From Novosphingobium sp. PP1Y (GTDB lineage Bacteria; Pseudomonadota; Alphaproteobacteria; Sphingomonadales; Sphingomonadaceae), in NCBI RefSeq assembly GCF_000253255.1, contig NC_015580.1, positions 2,307,001 to 2,371,000 on the forward strand: a stretch of 64,000 bases of DNA, read 5' to 3'. Position numbers and translations under genes: made by a program. Under the pieces are notes generated by a model. It was not told the DNA's origin. It made no database searches and saw only the letters and a list, made by a program, of their open reading frames with translations. This document shows positions 36,201 to 45,293 of this stretch, in pieces. Every line of letters starts with the position of its first letter. Positions within the stretch are counted from its first letter, which is position 1.

Positions 36201-39041
36201 TTGTTCGTCATTATCCATAGGCATGGGGTCAGTCGCTTGGCAGGCAGTGGTCCGGTTTCCGAATTCATCCCGACCGAAGTCCAACGAGCCGTGCCGGGTC
36301 GGCTACGATCGCTGCTGCGCGGGCAACCTGAGCCTGTTCTTCTATTGGGAGCAGGCGCGTCCATCTCGTCAGGGATCCCGGCTGCCGGGGAAGCTGTCGA
36401 GAGAATCGCTAAATGGCGGTGGTGCTTGGACAACGATCGCCTACCAAATGATCCGAGCGTCCGCCGCGCGGATTATTGGCCTTGGTTGACCGCGCAGCCG
36501 TGGTTTTCAACGGATGTTCTCCTTGCGGAGCTGTATCCCGATGCGGTCAAGAACCTGTTGAACGTTGCAAACGACCGGCGCGTCTTTTTCGAGGACATGA
36601 TCCATCCACCCGTGCATCCTAATCGGGGCTACAGAGGTCTTGCCAACATCCTGCACCAAGGCTGGATAGCGACCGTCCTCACGACAAACTTTGACGAATG
36701 CATTCAAAACGCCCGAGTTCTGGTGACGCGGCCTCACCATCTGGTGGCGATCAAGACACCATCGGACCTAGTCCGCTTCTCATCAGCGCCGGAAAATCCT
36801 CAGCTCGTTTACCTGCACGGCTCGGTAGAGCATTTGACCGACAAGAATCTGGCGATCGACGTCCAAAATATGGACAGCGAGATCGTCGAACGTGTGCGAC
36901 CGCTGCTCCGCGACCATCCCATCATTGTCGTCGGCTATCGTGGCGCCGAACCCTCGGTGATGCGTGGTCTTTTCCTCGACAACATAGACTACACCAGCAA
37001 ATTCTATCACGGCATCTACTGGTGTGTGCTGGACCGAGAGATCGACGCGCCGATGCCTCCAATGGTTGCGGAACTCGCGTCGGCCATCGGCGGTAACTTC
37101 ACTAAAGTACCGATTTCGGGCTTCGACGATCTTTTCGAGATCGAATTATACAATCGGCTGGTGGCCGAAGGAGCGCAACCGACCCGGCGTAACCACGGCT
37201 ATCGGCCGCCCGAGTTGCCGCTCGACATGACCCCGATTGCTGGGGGCCTTCTCGATAACATCGATCGCGTTTTGCTTTTCACACGTCTCCGTGAATATGC
37301 CGCCGTACTCAACAACTGGGCACCGGATTCCTATGAGGAAGACTGGACGCTTCGAATGGGCACCACCTTCAACCTGCTCATGGCTAACGACGATGCGACC
37401 GTTCCGACGGTGGCGGGTTGGTTGTTGTTCTCTAATGATCCGACCGTATTGATACCCAGTGCATTTGTGCGCTTCCGTGCGCTCGGGCCCGAGACTTGGC
37501 TGCGTCAGTGCCTTGGCGACGATGTCGATCTTCTGCACGAACCCAATGCGGAAGGCTCTCTCGTCGAGGTGGATATCCGCGGAAATCTGTGGTCACAGCT
37601 CGACCAGCTCACCGAGTTGCTATCACGAGTCAACCGTCAGTTTCGCTTGAAGCAGGAGGTGTCGCGGCAGGTCCGTTCGTACAGTCCATTGGCCCTCAAA
37701 GAGATGATCGTGAACGCGCTTGTGCATCGTGACTATGCCTGCCCCGATCCGGTCGAGATCGTGGTTACGCCCGAGCGGATCGTCACCAGGAGCCCTGGAG
37801 GTCTTGTCGATACGGTCGCTGCGCAGATTTACGATCAAGAACTTCAGGCCATGATCAAGAGTGGTCGGCGCAGCATCAAAGGCTACCGAAATCCGGTCAT
37901 CTCCGATCTCTTCTACGGCGGCGGCCAGATGGACCATACCGGATCGGGTCTGTCGGATATGTGGAAAGAGACCATCAACAACAATGGCGACGTGGATTTC
38001 GGACCGGGGGACGAGAACAGGGCGTTCAACGTCGAGATAAAGGCCCGTCCCGAGGCTGTGGACGACATCACGAATACCGCTATCGCGGATGAATCACAGG
38101 TCACACGTTTCACCACGAACCTTTTGCCCATCCATACAATGCCCGATAGGATCTGGCATGCTGGGACGACTGCGACTTATACCGGGGGGCTATATCGTTC
38201 CGCGGGCGACCTCCCCGTACCTCCTGGACACGTCCAAGACGGCCGCTTCTACACACTCTACGACCTCGACGAGATTACCGATGCGCTAGTGACGCCGTTC
38301 GATCCTGGAGATGTCGAGACGGTCACGCCTGAAGAACTCATGGATCTTCCGAACGGCGAGAATATCCTGATCAAACTCCTCGTCGATGCCGTACTCGGAC
38401 ATTGCCGCGCGCTCGGGATGCAGATCGATTTCAAGCGAAAGCGCGCCCATTTCCCGCGTTTCGATGAGGAGCAGGAACGTCGGATTACCTACAAAGCCCG
38501 ATATAAGCGAGCCACGAGAACGGTGGTCAAGGCCCGGACGAAGCGGGATACGGGCGAGATATCCTATTACGAGCACAAGGCGCTTTCGATCTCGGTTGCG
38601 CCCTATGGCTCCGAGTGGTGCATCATCCTCTCGCCCGGTTACGCGTTCACGCGAAATGGCTTTGGACGGCTGATCGGCAACGAGCTCATCAACAGCCTGT
38701 CGACGCGGCGGGCGGCAAAGGACTTCAATTCGAGTGTCCATAATGACCTCGCCTTTTGGCAGGCGATGTTGGCGGAACAGTCAGAGGGGCTGTTCTCTCT
38801 CCAGCCAGATGTGAGCGGTGGCCTATCCCGGTTCGCACCCAATATTGTCATGAGCAACCAGCTTCCTGGGGCCTCACTGAACTCCAACGCTTTCGATGAA
38901 CTTGCGATCGTCCAAGGCGACCCGGACGAACTCGAAGAGCTCGACAGAGAGCTCTCGGAGTTGGCCGACATGGTCGAGCTTGACGACTTGCGGGAACCCG
39001 AACCGGCGAGCGCATTCGGGCGGGTGAGCGACGATGACTGA
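36201..39041 (+). CDS. SIR2 - GHKL/RecG-like ATPase - APAZ protein (short-Argonaute partner/effector)
   Basis: Predicted toxic effector of a short prokaryotic Argonaute system, 946 aa. A SIR2-like NAD-binding domain fills about residues 35-320: VLLLGAGAS (G50-S54), TTNFD (161-165), YLHGS with H206 as the likely catalytic histidine, and VVGYRGAE. A middle region (about 340-615) looks like the HATPase_c_4 part of RecG-like/AlbA-family proteins: LKEMIVNALVHRDY (E501, N505), VTPERIVTRSPGGL and FYGGGQMDHTGSGL. The C-terminal part (about 635-890) resembles APAZ, the domain that pairs with short Argonautes: LLPIHTMPDRIWHAG, RITYKARYKRATRTVV, YYEHKALSISVAPYG and YAFTRNGFGRL. An acidic tail follows. 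The start is uncertain: TTG 36201 is the first in-frame start, and GTG 36291 is an alternative just before the SIR2 domain. It overlaps the Argonaute gene by 8 bases. In the known SPARSA systems the SIR2 domain destroys NAD+ after guide-target recognition; a middle ATPase-like domain is unusual. Confidence 0.85.
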   Translation: MFVIIHRHGVSRLAGSGPVSEFIPTEVQRAVPGRLRSLLRGQPEPVLLLGAGASISSGIPAAGEAVERIAKWRWCLDNDRLPNDPSVRRADYWPWLTAQPWFSTDVLLAELYPDAVKNLLNVANDRRVFFEDMIHPPVHPNRGYRGLANILHQGWIATVLTTNFDECIQNARVLVTRPHHLVAIKTPSDLVRFSSAPENPQLVYLHGSVEHLTDKNLAIDVQNMDSEIVERVRPLLRDHPIIVVGYRGAEPSVMRGLFLDNIDYTSKFYHGIYWCVLDREIDAPMPPMVAELASAIGGNFTKVPISGFDDLFEIELYNRLVAEGAQPTRRNHGYRPPELPLDMTPIAGGLLDNIDRVLLFTRLREYAAVLNNWAPDSYEEDWTLRMGTTFNLLMANDDATVPTVAGWLLFSNDPTVLIPSAFVRFRALGPETWLRQCLGDDVDLLHEPNAEGSLVEVDIRGNLWSQLDQLTELLSRVNRQFRLKQEVSRQVRSYSPLALKEMIVNALVHRDYACPDPVEIVVTPERIVTRSPGGLVDTVAAQIYDQELQAMIKSGRRSIKGYRNPVISDLFYGGGQMDHTGSGLSDMWKETINNNGDVDFGPGDENRAFNVEIKARPEAVDDITNTAIADESQVTRFTTNLLPIHTMPDRIWHAGTTATYTGGLYRSAGDLPVPPGHVQDGRFYTLYDLDEITDALVTPFDPGDVETVTPEELMDLPNGENILIKLLVDAVLGHCRALGMQIDFKRKRAHFPRFDEEQERRITYKARYKRATRTVVKARTKRDTGEISYYEHKALSISVAPYGSEWCIILSPGYAFTRNGFGRLIGNELINSLSTRRAAKDFNSSVHNDLAFWQAMLAEQSEGLFSLQPDVSGGLSRFAPNIVMSNQLPGASLNSNAFDELAIVQGDPDELEELDRELSELADMVELDDLREPEPASAFGRVSDDD

Positions 39042-40533
39042 CTTGTCACTTTTCGAGCTGCGCTCGCCTCCGCTGCAATTCGGTGGGGCCGCATCCACGT
39101 CCGACCCCAAATCGGGTCTCGACAGTGCCGGACCCTTTGATCTTCGGTTTGGAGCGGCCCGGAAGGATGCGATCCATGTCGGTGTGATCGGTCCTGCGGA
39201 TATGATCGATAGCGCGCAGAAATGGTTGACCCGTTGCGCGGCCGGAATACCGACGTTCGGCCCGGCCACATCGTTGCGACGACCGTTTCCGGGTTTTTCG
39301 GAGGTTTTCCGCAAGAAGCTGGTCTATTCAACGCATCTTTCCATTGCATTGGCCGAGGCAGGTGACAATTCGATCGAGCTTGCGCTCGCGGGCTCAGACG
39401 CGTTCATACGCTTTCAGACGATCGTCGATCTCTACGATGCCAGTCTTCAACGTCTCGCTGGGCGAGACGTGAACCGTCCCGATGTCGTGTTGGTGTGCCT
39501 CCCGCAGAGCGTTCTCGACAAGTGCAGAACGGTCGAGCGCCAGAATACAGAGGCCGAGCGAGAGCGGGCAAAGGCGATCAGGAAAGCGCGTGCGAGTCGA
39601 CAAACCGATTTCTTCGACCTGCTCGATGAAGTCGAGGAAAGTGAAGATGATTTCCTCAAACGCGATCTGAGACATGCGCTCAAGGCCAGGGCCTTGGCGG
39701 CGCGGCTGCCGATCCAGATCGTCACACCACGGTTGCTAGAGGATGGTCCTAAGAGCGAGGATCCCGCCACCCGCGCCTGGAACTTCTCGGTTGGCTTATA
39801 CTACAAGGCAGGCGGCGTTCCTTGGCGGTTGAGTCCGCCCGGGCCGGAGACTTGTTTCGTTGGGATAAGCTTTCACCACTATCGGACGAAGCAGCGCCAC
39901 ATTGTGCAATCGAGCCTAGCCCAAGCTTTCTCGAGCGAAGGCGAAGGTTTCGCAATTCGGGGCACCGGAGTGCCGGCCGAGGCGGATCAACGCCTGAACG
40001 TGCATCTTTCCGAGGATCAAGCTTATGATCTCGGCGTACGCATCATCGCGGAATATGGGGCACGTACGGGTCGCTCTCCGCTGCGATTGGTGATCCATAA
40101 GACCAGCCAGTTCGACCAGGCGGAGATCCGGGGCTTTCGCGCCGCGCTCGGGGACATTCCTATCGTCAGCCTCGTGACGATGGTGCCGAGCGCATTCCGC
40201 CTCGTACGTTTTGGTATGTACCCTCCAAAAGTTGGCACAATCTGCACGGTGAACGGAGCGCGGACCTTCCTCTACACATCTGGCTATATTCCAGAGATCG
40301 AGACCTATCCCGGTCCGCACATACCTCAGCCATTCGAAGTGCGCTCGATCGGCCCCGAGGATTCATTGGCTGCGGCAACCGATATCTTCAACTTGACGCG
40401 TATGAACTGGAACACGGCGGATATCCGCGGAAAATGGCCCGTTACCCTCTCTTTCGCCCGACGGGTTGGCGGAATTCTCAATGAATATGGAGAGCAGGAT
40501 CCTGATGAAACTTCATTTCGATATTTTGTGTAG
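39034..40533 (+). CDS. Short prokaryotic Argonaute (MID-PIWI, catalytically inactive)
   Basis: A 499-aa short pAgo with no PAZ domain. The MID region is about residues 120-260: RPDVVLVCLPQSV, then HALKARALAARLPIQIVTP and WNFSVGLYYKAGGVPWRL, a block found in nearly all pAgos. The PIWI domain is about 270-499: CFVGISFHHYR, PLRLVIHKTSQFDQAEIRGF, and LTRMNWN...KWPVTLSFARRVGGIL. The catalytic DEDX tetrad is broken: S279 replaces the first aspartate (VGIS for VGID), HKTS stands where HxDG is expected, and no acidic or His residue is apparent at the fourth site. This is the rule for short pAgos, which use guides to sense nucleic acid rather than cut it. The C-terminus (RYFV) may contact the guide 5' phosphate. 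It starts inside the upstream SIR2-APAZ gene, so the two are translated together. Confidence 0.88.
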   Translation: MTDLSLFELRSPPLQFGGAASTSDPKSGLDSAGPFDLRFGAARKDAIHVGVIGPADMIDSAQKWLTRCAAGIPTFGPATSLRRPFPGFSEVFRKKLVYSTHLSIALAEAGDNSIELALAGSDAFIRFQTIVDLYDASLQRLAGRDVNRPDVVLVCLPQSVLDKCRTVERQNTEAERERAKAIRKARASRQTDFFDLLDEVEESEDDFLKRDLRHALKARALAARLPIQIVTPRLLEDGPKSEDPATRAWNFSVGLYYKAGGVPWRLSPPGPETCFVGISFHHYRTKQRHIVQSSLAQAFSSEGEGFAIRGTGVPAEADQRLNVHLSEDQAYDLGVRIIAEYGARTGRSPLRLVIHKTSQFDQAEIRGFRAALGDIPIVSLVTMVPSAFRLVRFGMYPPKVGTICTVNGARTFLYTSGYIPEIETYPGPHIPQPFEVRSIGPEDSLAAATDIFNLTRMNWNTADIRGKWPVTLSFARRVGGILNEYGEQDPDETSFRYFV

Positions 40534-40586
40534 AGGGGGAGTGCAGGTTCTGGTTTTACAGACGCCGTTTGTCACCTGTTGACCTG

Positions 40587-40614
40587 CCGAGGCCACGAGT
40601 TCAGCTCGGTTTTT
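40587..40614 (+). terminator. Probable terminator after the Argonaute operon
   Basis: A short hairpin (CGAG-TTCAG-CTCG at 40596-40608, or an outer CCGAG/CTCGG pair) is followed by five Ts. It separates the Argonaute operon from the DUF3800 gene. Confidence 0.5.
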
Positions 40615-40727
40615 CTATCACTGAGTCGACCGTCTGAAATTTTGGCTGCATTTGCTCGTTCATCCATGGCGCGGTGATTAGTAGGTTTGCCTGATCGCTA
40701 GGTTAGATAGAAGACGGGAAGTGGAAT

Positions 40728-41891
40728 TTGCACGCTTACATCGACGAGACGGGCAACACTGGCGGACGCCTCCTAGACGATAATCAGCCGTTGTTCGTAA
40801 CGGCGGCGTTGCTGACGCGTTCAGACTTTGACAAACGCTTCGGTGCCGAGGTTGCCATGATCGCCTCCTCTATAAGCGAGAAGGAAATCCATGCCAATCA
40901 GCTTGGCGTTGCGAAGCTTGAGGAGCTTGCTCCCGCGATTTTGAAGGTCGTGCGCAAGGCTGGGCCCGCGTTCTTTCTCGCTCGTGTCGAAAAGAAGTAC
41001 GTGATGGCCTCGAAGATATTCGACACAATCTTCGATTGTTTTGAGAACAAGGCTGTACCCTGGCAGGTGTACAACATCCGGCCACTGCGTATTATGATGG
41101 TTTTCAAACTGGCTGCCATCCTCGACGACGAACTTGCCCAGCAGTTCTGGAACGCCCTGCTGGAAAAGAACGAAGCCAAGGCCAGGGACGGCATGGCAGG
41201 CTTCTGCTCGGCTCTGAAGGAGCATGTGCGGCATATCGTCGACCAACGATCCCAGGATATCGTAAACGATGCACTCGACTGGGTTGTCGCCAACCCGGAG
41301 GGGCTGGATTTCGTTCACCAGACCAAGATCGGCCGCAAGGGCCACATGCCCAATATGGTGGGGTTCGGGAACCTGCTTGCCGGGATCGAGCGACAATCGG
41401 GAATTTGGAGGCGGTCAGTGGAGGTGATCAAACACGATCGTCAGCACGAATTCGCACCGGCTCTCCAATTCTGGCACGACATGTATGCCAATGCCCTTCC
41501 AGGCGCGGTCAACCTACCCTTCGGCGAGAGGCTTGTCCTGCGGAAGGTGTTCGGTAGCAAACTGGAGATTTCTTCCGCTCAGGAGAGCGCCGGCATCCAG
41601 ATAATCGATGCCATTCTTTGGCTGTTTGCCCGCACACTTCGTGGCGATGCGCTGCCGGAGAAATGCCAGGCACTTCTCGATTATGTCTATGGCCGCGCCT
41701 ATCAGGATGACTTCTCCTTCGCGGGAGCGGGCAGTGCCACCGAAGAGGCGCTCAAGGATATTTACGCGAAACCGCTACCTGCTGATGCCCTTGAACGCGC
41801 ACGTGCGTTCCAGGTCGAGAGCGAGGAACGCCGGCTCACGGCAATGGCGGACTATGCGATGAAGAAGGAAGCTGCGAAGAAGCTTGGCTGA
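40728..41891 (+). CDS. DUF3800 domain-containing protein
   Basis: A 387-aa protein starting at a TTG with GGAAGTGGAA just upstream. The N-terminus AYIDETGNTGG is the DUF3800 hallmark, an RNase H-like fold with acidic residues (D6, E7 here). A second acidic pair is in ESAGIQIIDAILWLFAR near residues 288-304. The family is common in defence islands and mobile elements, and a nuclease role is suspected but unproven. A 194-base gap with a likely terminator separates it from the Argonaute operon, so it may be an independent cargo gene. Confidence 0.75.
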   Translation: MHAYIDETGNTGGRLLDDNQPLFVTAALLTRSDFDKRFGAEVAMIASSISEKEIHANQLGVAKLEELAPAILKVVRKAGPAFFLARVEKKYVMASKIFDTIFDCFENKAVPWQVYNIRPLRIMMVFKLAAILDDELAQQFWNALLEKNEAKARDGMAGFCSALKEHVRHIVDQRSQDIVNDALDWVVANPEGLDFVHQTKIGRKGHMPNMVGFGNLLAGIERQSGIWRRSVEVIKHDRQHEFAPALQFWHDMYANALPGAVNLPFGERLVLRKVFGSKLEISSAQESAGIQIIDAILWLFARTLRGDALPEKCQALLDYVYGRAYQDDFSFAGAGSATEEALKDIYAKPLPADALERARAFQVESEERRLTAMADYAMKKEAAKKLG

Positions 41892-42119
41892 ACTGAGATA
41901 CGGTCGGGACAGTATGCAGTCGAATGACGTTCACTTTGCGGTTCGTGGACAACCTCTTGTCCGTCTAATCCGCTATCTCCGCCGTTTTTTGCCCTAGGAA
42001 CCAAGGGCAAATTCCAGCGGGTCGATCAGGATTCGAGAAGGTCGGCTATGCCGCCGTCTATGGTTAGAAATTCCTGCATCCAGGAGTGGAGGTGTGCCGT
42101 GAGGTGAGACGGAGGTGCT

Positions 42120-43046
42120 ATGCCCGATCTCTACAATCCTGCCGCCCATTTCGACCTCGAAACTCACGCAGCCAATCTCGTCAAACGCCTCGGTGGCACC
42201 TGGTCGTCGAAAGGCGCAATGTGTCGTTGCCCGGCCCATGATGACCGCACACCCAGCCTGTCGATCCGTGTCGGCGAGAAAGCGCTGCTGTTCAAATGCT
42301 TCGCCGGTTGCGACACGCTCGACGTGATCCGGGCAATTCGGCGGCTCGACCGCAACATTTCAATGGGCGGTGAGGCGGCGGTATCATCATCGCCCACGTC
42401 GCTCAGCCCGGCATGGTTGCGGCAACGGGCGCTGGATCTGTGGGATAGCGCGCGCCCTCTGGCCGAAACGCCAGCCGAACAATACCTGCGGCGACGCGCG
42501 ATCATCCTGTCGCCGCCTGCCTTGCGCTTTCACCGGCGAACACCGCTCGGCCGAGGAAAACGCGCCGTGTTCCGCCCAGCGATGCTTGCTGCAATTCACG
42601 AGCGGAGCCGGTTGGTTGCACTCCAGAGGACTTTCCTCGATCCTGACCAGCCGCTCCGCGCCCGCGATCTAGGTAACCCGCGGCGCATGCTCGGTCGCCC
42701 AGGCCAAGGCGCTGTTATCTTGGCACCCGCAAACGACACCCTCGGGCTTGCCGAAGGCATCGAAACCGCCCTGTCGGCGATCCTCCTGCTCGACATCCCG
42801 GTTTGGGCAACGCTCGGAAACGAGCGCTTGGCCCATATCGACGTCCCCGACACCGTCACCCGCCTGATCCTGCTTCCCGACAACGACCGCGGCGGACAGA
42901 TCGGCGCGGCCAAAGCCGCTGAGGCCTACGCCATGCCGGGCCGGACGATTGAAACGCTCTTCCCGCCCCAGGGCTTCAACGACTGGAATGACGTGCTGCG
43001 GGCAAAAGGGAAGGGGGTGGAGGACTGGTTGCGGCAAGCGGCCTGA
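42120..43046 (+). CDS. Zinc-finger/Toprim primase-like protein
   Basis: A 308-aa protein. The N-terminal zinc-ribbon is CRCPAHDDRTPSLSI followed by LFKCFAGC, like the CHC2 finger of DnaG-type primases. A Toprim domain lies at about residues 205-290 (LGLAEGIETALSAILL with the catalytic glutamate, and LILLPDNDRGGQ with the DxD pattern). It lacks a helicase domain. Proteins of this build are usual on alphaproteobacterial plasmids and ICEs and are thought to prime element replication. The ribosome site GGAGGT is strong. ParB follows after 32 bases. Confidence 0.85.
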   Translation: MPDLYNPAAHFDLETHAANLVKRLGGTWSSKGAMCRCPAHDDRTPSLSIRVGEKALLFKCFAGCDTLDVIRAIRRLDRNISMGGEAAVSSSPTSLSPAWLRQRALDLWDSARPLAETPAEQYLRRRAIILSPPALRFHRRTPLGRGKRAVFRPAMLAAIHERSRLVALQRTFLDPDQPLRARDLGNPRRMLGRPGQGAVILAPANDTLGLAEGIETALSAILLLDIPVWATLGNERLAHIDVPDTVTRLILLPDNDRGGQIGAAKAAEAYAMPGRTIETLFPPQGFNDWNDVLRAKGKGVEDWLRQAA

Positions 43047-43078
43047 ATGGTCGGGCCTCGTCCGCCAGGAGACCATCC

Positions 43079-45154
43079 ATGTCCCAGCCCATCATTCTCG
43101 TATCGGCGGCCAAGCTCGCCAAGTCGCCCAGCAATGTGCGCAAGACCAGCGATCCGGAGGCCGACGCCCAGCTCGAGGCGAGCATCGTCGCGCACGGCGT
43201 GCTCCAAAACCTGATCGGCCTACCGGTCGCGCGCAAGAAGGGCCAGTACCGCATCACCGCCGGCGGCCGCCGCCTCGATGCCGTCCACCGCGCGATCGAA
43301 AAGGGCGATCTTCCTACCGATTACGAGCTGCCGGTGAAGGTCCTCGCCGATGCCAACGACGCGGTCGAGATCAGCCTGTCGGAAAACTTCTTCAAGCTGG
43401 CGATGAACCCCGCCGATGCCTGCCGGGCGTTCCAGGACATCATCGAGACCGAGAAGAAGACCCCCGCCGACATCGCCAAGCGTTTCGGGCTCACCGAACG
43501 TTTCGTGCTCGGCCGCCTGCGCCTCGCGGGCCTCGCCGAACCGGTATTCGAAGCGCTGCGTGAAGGCGCGATCACGCTCGACATCGCCATGGCCTATGCC
43601 AGCACGTCGGACACCGCGCGCCAGGCCTCGGTCTTCGAGCAGCTTGGCCAGGGCTACTACCGGGCCAATGTCGGCGAAATTCGGCGCCAACTCGCCTCGG
43701 GCGGCTATCACGGCAGTGACCCCAAGGCGATGCTGGTCGGACGCGACGACTATGTCGCGGCGGGTGGCAGGATCGATGCCGACCTGTTTTCCGACGACGC
43801 CACCGAAATGTGGATCGATGGCGATATCCTCGATCATCTCGCCGAGGAAAAGCTCACCGCAGCCGCCGAAGCGATCCGCCAGCGCGAGGGCTTCGCGGAA
43901 ATCCGCGCCGTGCCCGCGTCCCATATCCCCTACATGGAAACCTACAGCCTTCGCCAGGTCCAGGGCGAACTTCCGCCGCTCACCGCCGACGAGGAAGCCC
44001 GCTGCGAGCAGATCCAGAGCGAGCTCGAAGCGATCGAGGAAGCCGCGGCCGACGAGAACGGCGAGGGCTATACCGAGGACGACGAAGCGCGGACCCAGGA
44101 ACTCGAAGCCGAATACGAGGCGATCCAGTCGCGCACGCCGGTCCTGACCGAGGAGCAGAAGGCCTCGGCGCTCGCTTATGTGGTGATCGGCCGCGACGGT
44201 CAGCCCCGCATTCACGAACAGCTCTATGTCGCGCCGGTCGAAACACCGGCCGACGGGGACGATGACACCAGCGACGATGAGGACGCGGATCATGGCGATG
44301 AGGCCGAAAGTTCGGCCAAGCCCGTCGTCAGCCAGCGCCTCGCCGACGAACTGGCGATGATGAAAACCGAGTTGCTTGCCGTCCATGTCGCGAGTGATCC
44401 CCGCTTTGCCTTCGACGTCGGCACCTTCATCATGGCTGATGCCGCGACCCGGCATTTTGGGAGCAGCGATCTCGCCAGCGAATTGCGCGCCAGGGCACCA
44501 AGCCCGCGTGTTTCCGGCTTCGAGAGCGGCACGCTGGCGGCCGAGGAATGGGCCAAGCTCGACAGCGCGCTCGATCGCAGCTGGATCGATCACGAGGATG
44601 TCCGTGATCGCTACGATGCCTTCTGCTCGCTTCCCGACGAGGCCCGCGCTGGCTGGCTGGGCTGGGCGGTAGCCCGGACCTTCGACGCGGTTCCGGCGGG
44701 CAGGACCGGCAGCGTGTTCATCGACCATCTCGGCAGCAAGCTCGCCATCGACGTCGCGGCCTGGTGGCGGCCGACCGCGAAGAACTACTTCGACCGGATC
44801 ACCAAGCCCGCGATCCTCGGCCTGTTCGAAACGGTGGGAACCGCCGAACTGCGCCAGCGCTACGCGGCGTCGAAGAAGCATGATCTTGCCGCTTCGGCCG
44901 AGAAGCTCTTCGCGGGTGACATCCTTGTCGAGGCCGAGATCAAGGAACGGGCGCTGACCTGGCTGCCCGATGCCATGCGCTTCGAACTGATCGACGGCGA
45001 GGCTGACGGCGTGATCGACGCGGATGAAGTGGCAAGTGACGAGCCCACCGACGCGACCGGCCTAGCCGAGGATTCCGAGTTCGGCGATCTTGCGGAACAC
45101 GGCGCGGACGCTGGCGCTGACGACGGCATGGACTCGCTCGCCGCCGCTGCCTGA
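43079..45154 (+). CDS. Large ParB/RepB/Spo0J-family protein
   Basis: A 691-aa protein. The ParB N-terminal nuclease/CTPase-like domain (about residues 5-115) has NVRKTSDPEADAQLEASIVAHGVLQNLIG and RRLDAVHRAIEKG, then LSENFFKLAMNPADACRAF. A helix-turn-helix (about 125-165) reads TPADIAKRFGLTERFVLGRLRLAGL. The long C-terminal part is acidic, with an Asp/Glu-rich linker around 380-420, and is typical of the ParB-like proteins of alphaproteobacterial mobile elements. No ParA is adjacent, so it may control replication or expression of the element rather than classical partition. The start has AGGAG 8 bases upstream. Confidence 0.88.
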   Translation: MSQPIILVSAAKLAKSPSNVRKTSDPEADAQLEASIVAHGVLQNLIGLPVARKKGQYRITAGGRRLDAVHRAIEKGDLPTDYELPVKVLADANDAVEISLSENFFKLAMNPADACRAFQDIIETEKKTPADIAKRFGLTERFVLGRLRLAGLAEPVFEALREGAITLDIAMAYASTSDTARQASVFEQLGQGYYRANVGEIRRQLASGGYHGSDPKAMLVGRDDYVAAGGRIDADLFSDDATEMWIDGDILDHLAEEKLTAAAEAIRQREGFAEIRAVPASHIPYMETYSLRQVQGELPPLTADEEARCEQIQSELEAIEEAAADENGEGYTEDDEARTQELEAEYEAIQSRTPVLTEEQKASALAYVVIGRDGQPRIHEQLYVAPVETPADGDDDTSDDEDADHGDEAESSAKPVVSQRLADELAMMKTELLAVHVASDPRFAFDVGTFIMADAATRHFGSSDLASELRARAPSPRVSGFESGTLAAEEWAKLDSALDRSWIDHEDVRDRYDAFCSLPDEARAGWLGWAVARTFDAVPAGRTGSVFIDHLGSKLAIDVAAWWRPTAKNYFDRITKPAILGLFETVGTAELRQRYAASKKHDLAASAEKLFAGDILVEAEIKERALTWLPDAMRFELIDGEADGVIDADEVASDEPTDATGLAEDSEFGDLAEHGADAGADDGMDSLAAAA

Positions 45155-45177
45155 TCGCACAAGCCTGCCGTCCTGAC

Positions 45178-45207
45178 GGGGCCGCGGTGTCATGCCGCGG
45201 CCCCGTT
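45178..45207 (+). terminator. Strong GC hairpin after parB-like gene
   Basis: GGGGCCGCGG (45178-45187) pairs perfectly with CCGCGGCCCC (45195-45204) around a 7-base loop, followed by GTTTCC. The T-run is short, so it may terminate or act as an mRNA-stabilising or attenuating structure between ParB and the helicase gene. Confidence 0.5.
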
Positions 45208-45293
45208 TCCATATGCCCGGCTTCCGGGAGGAAGGGGGAGGACGATTGGCGACGGGGCGGATGGCCGCCCGACTTTCCGGAGGACCATGCCCG

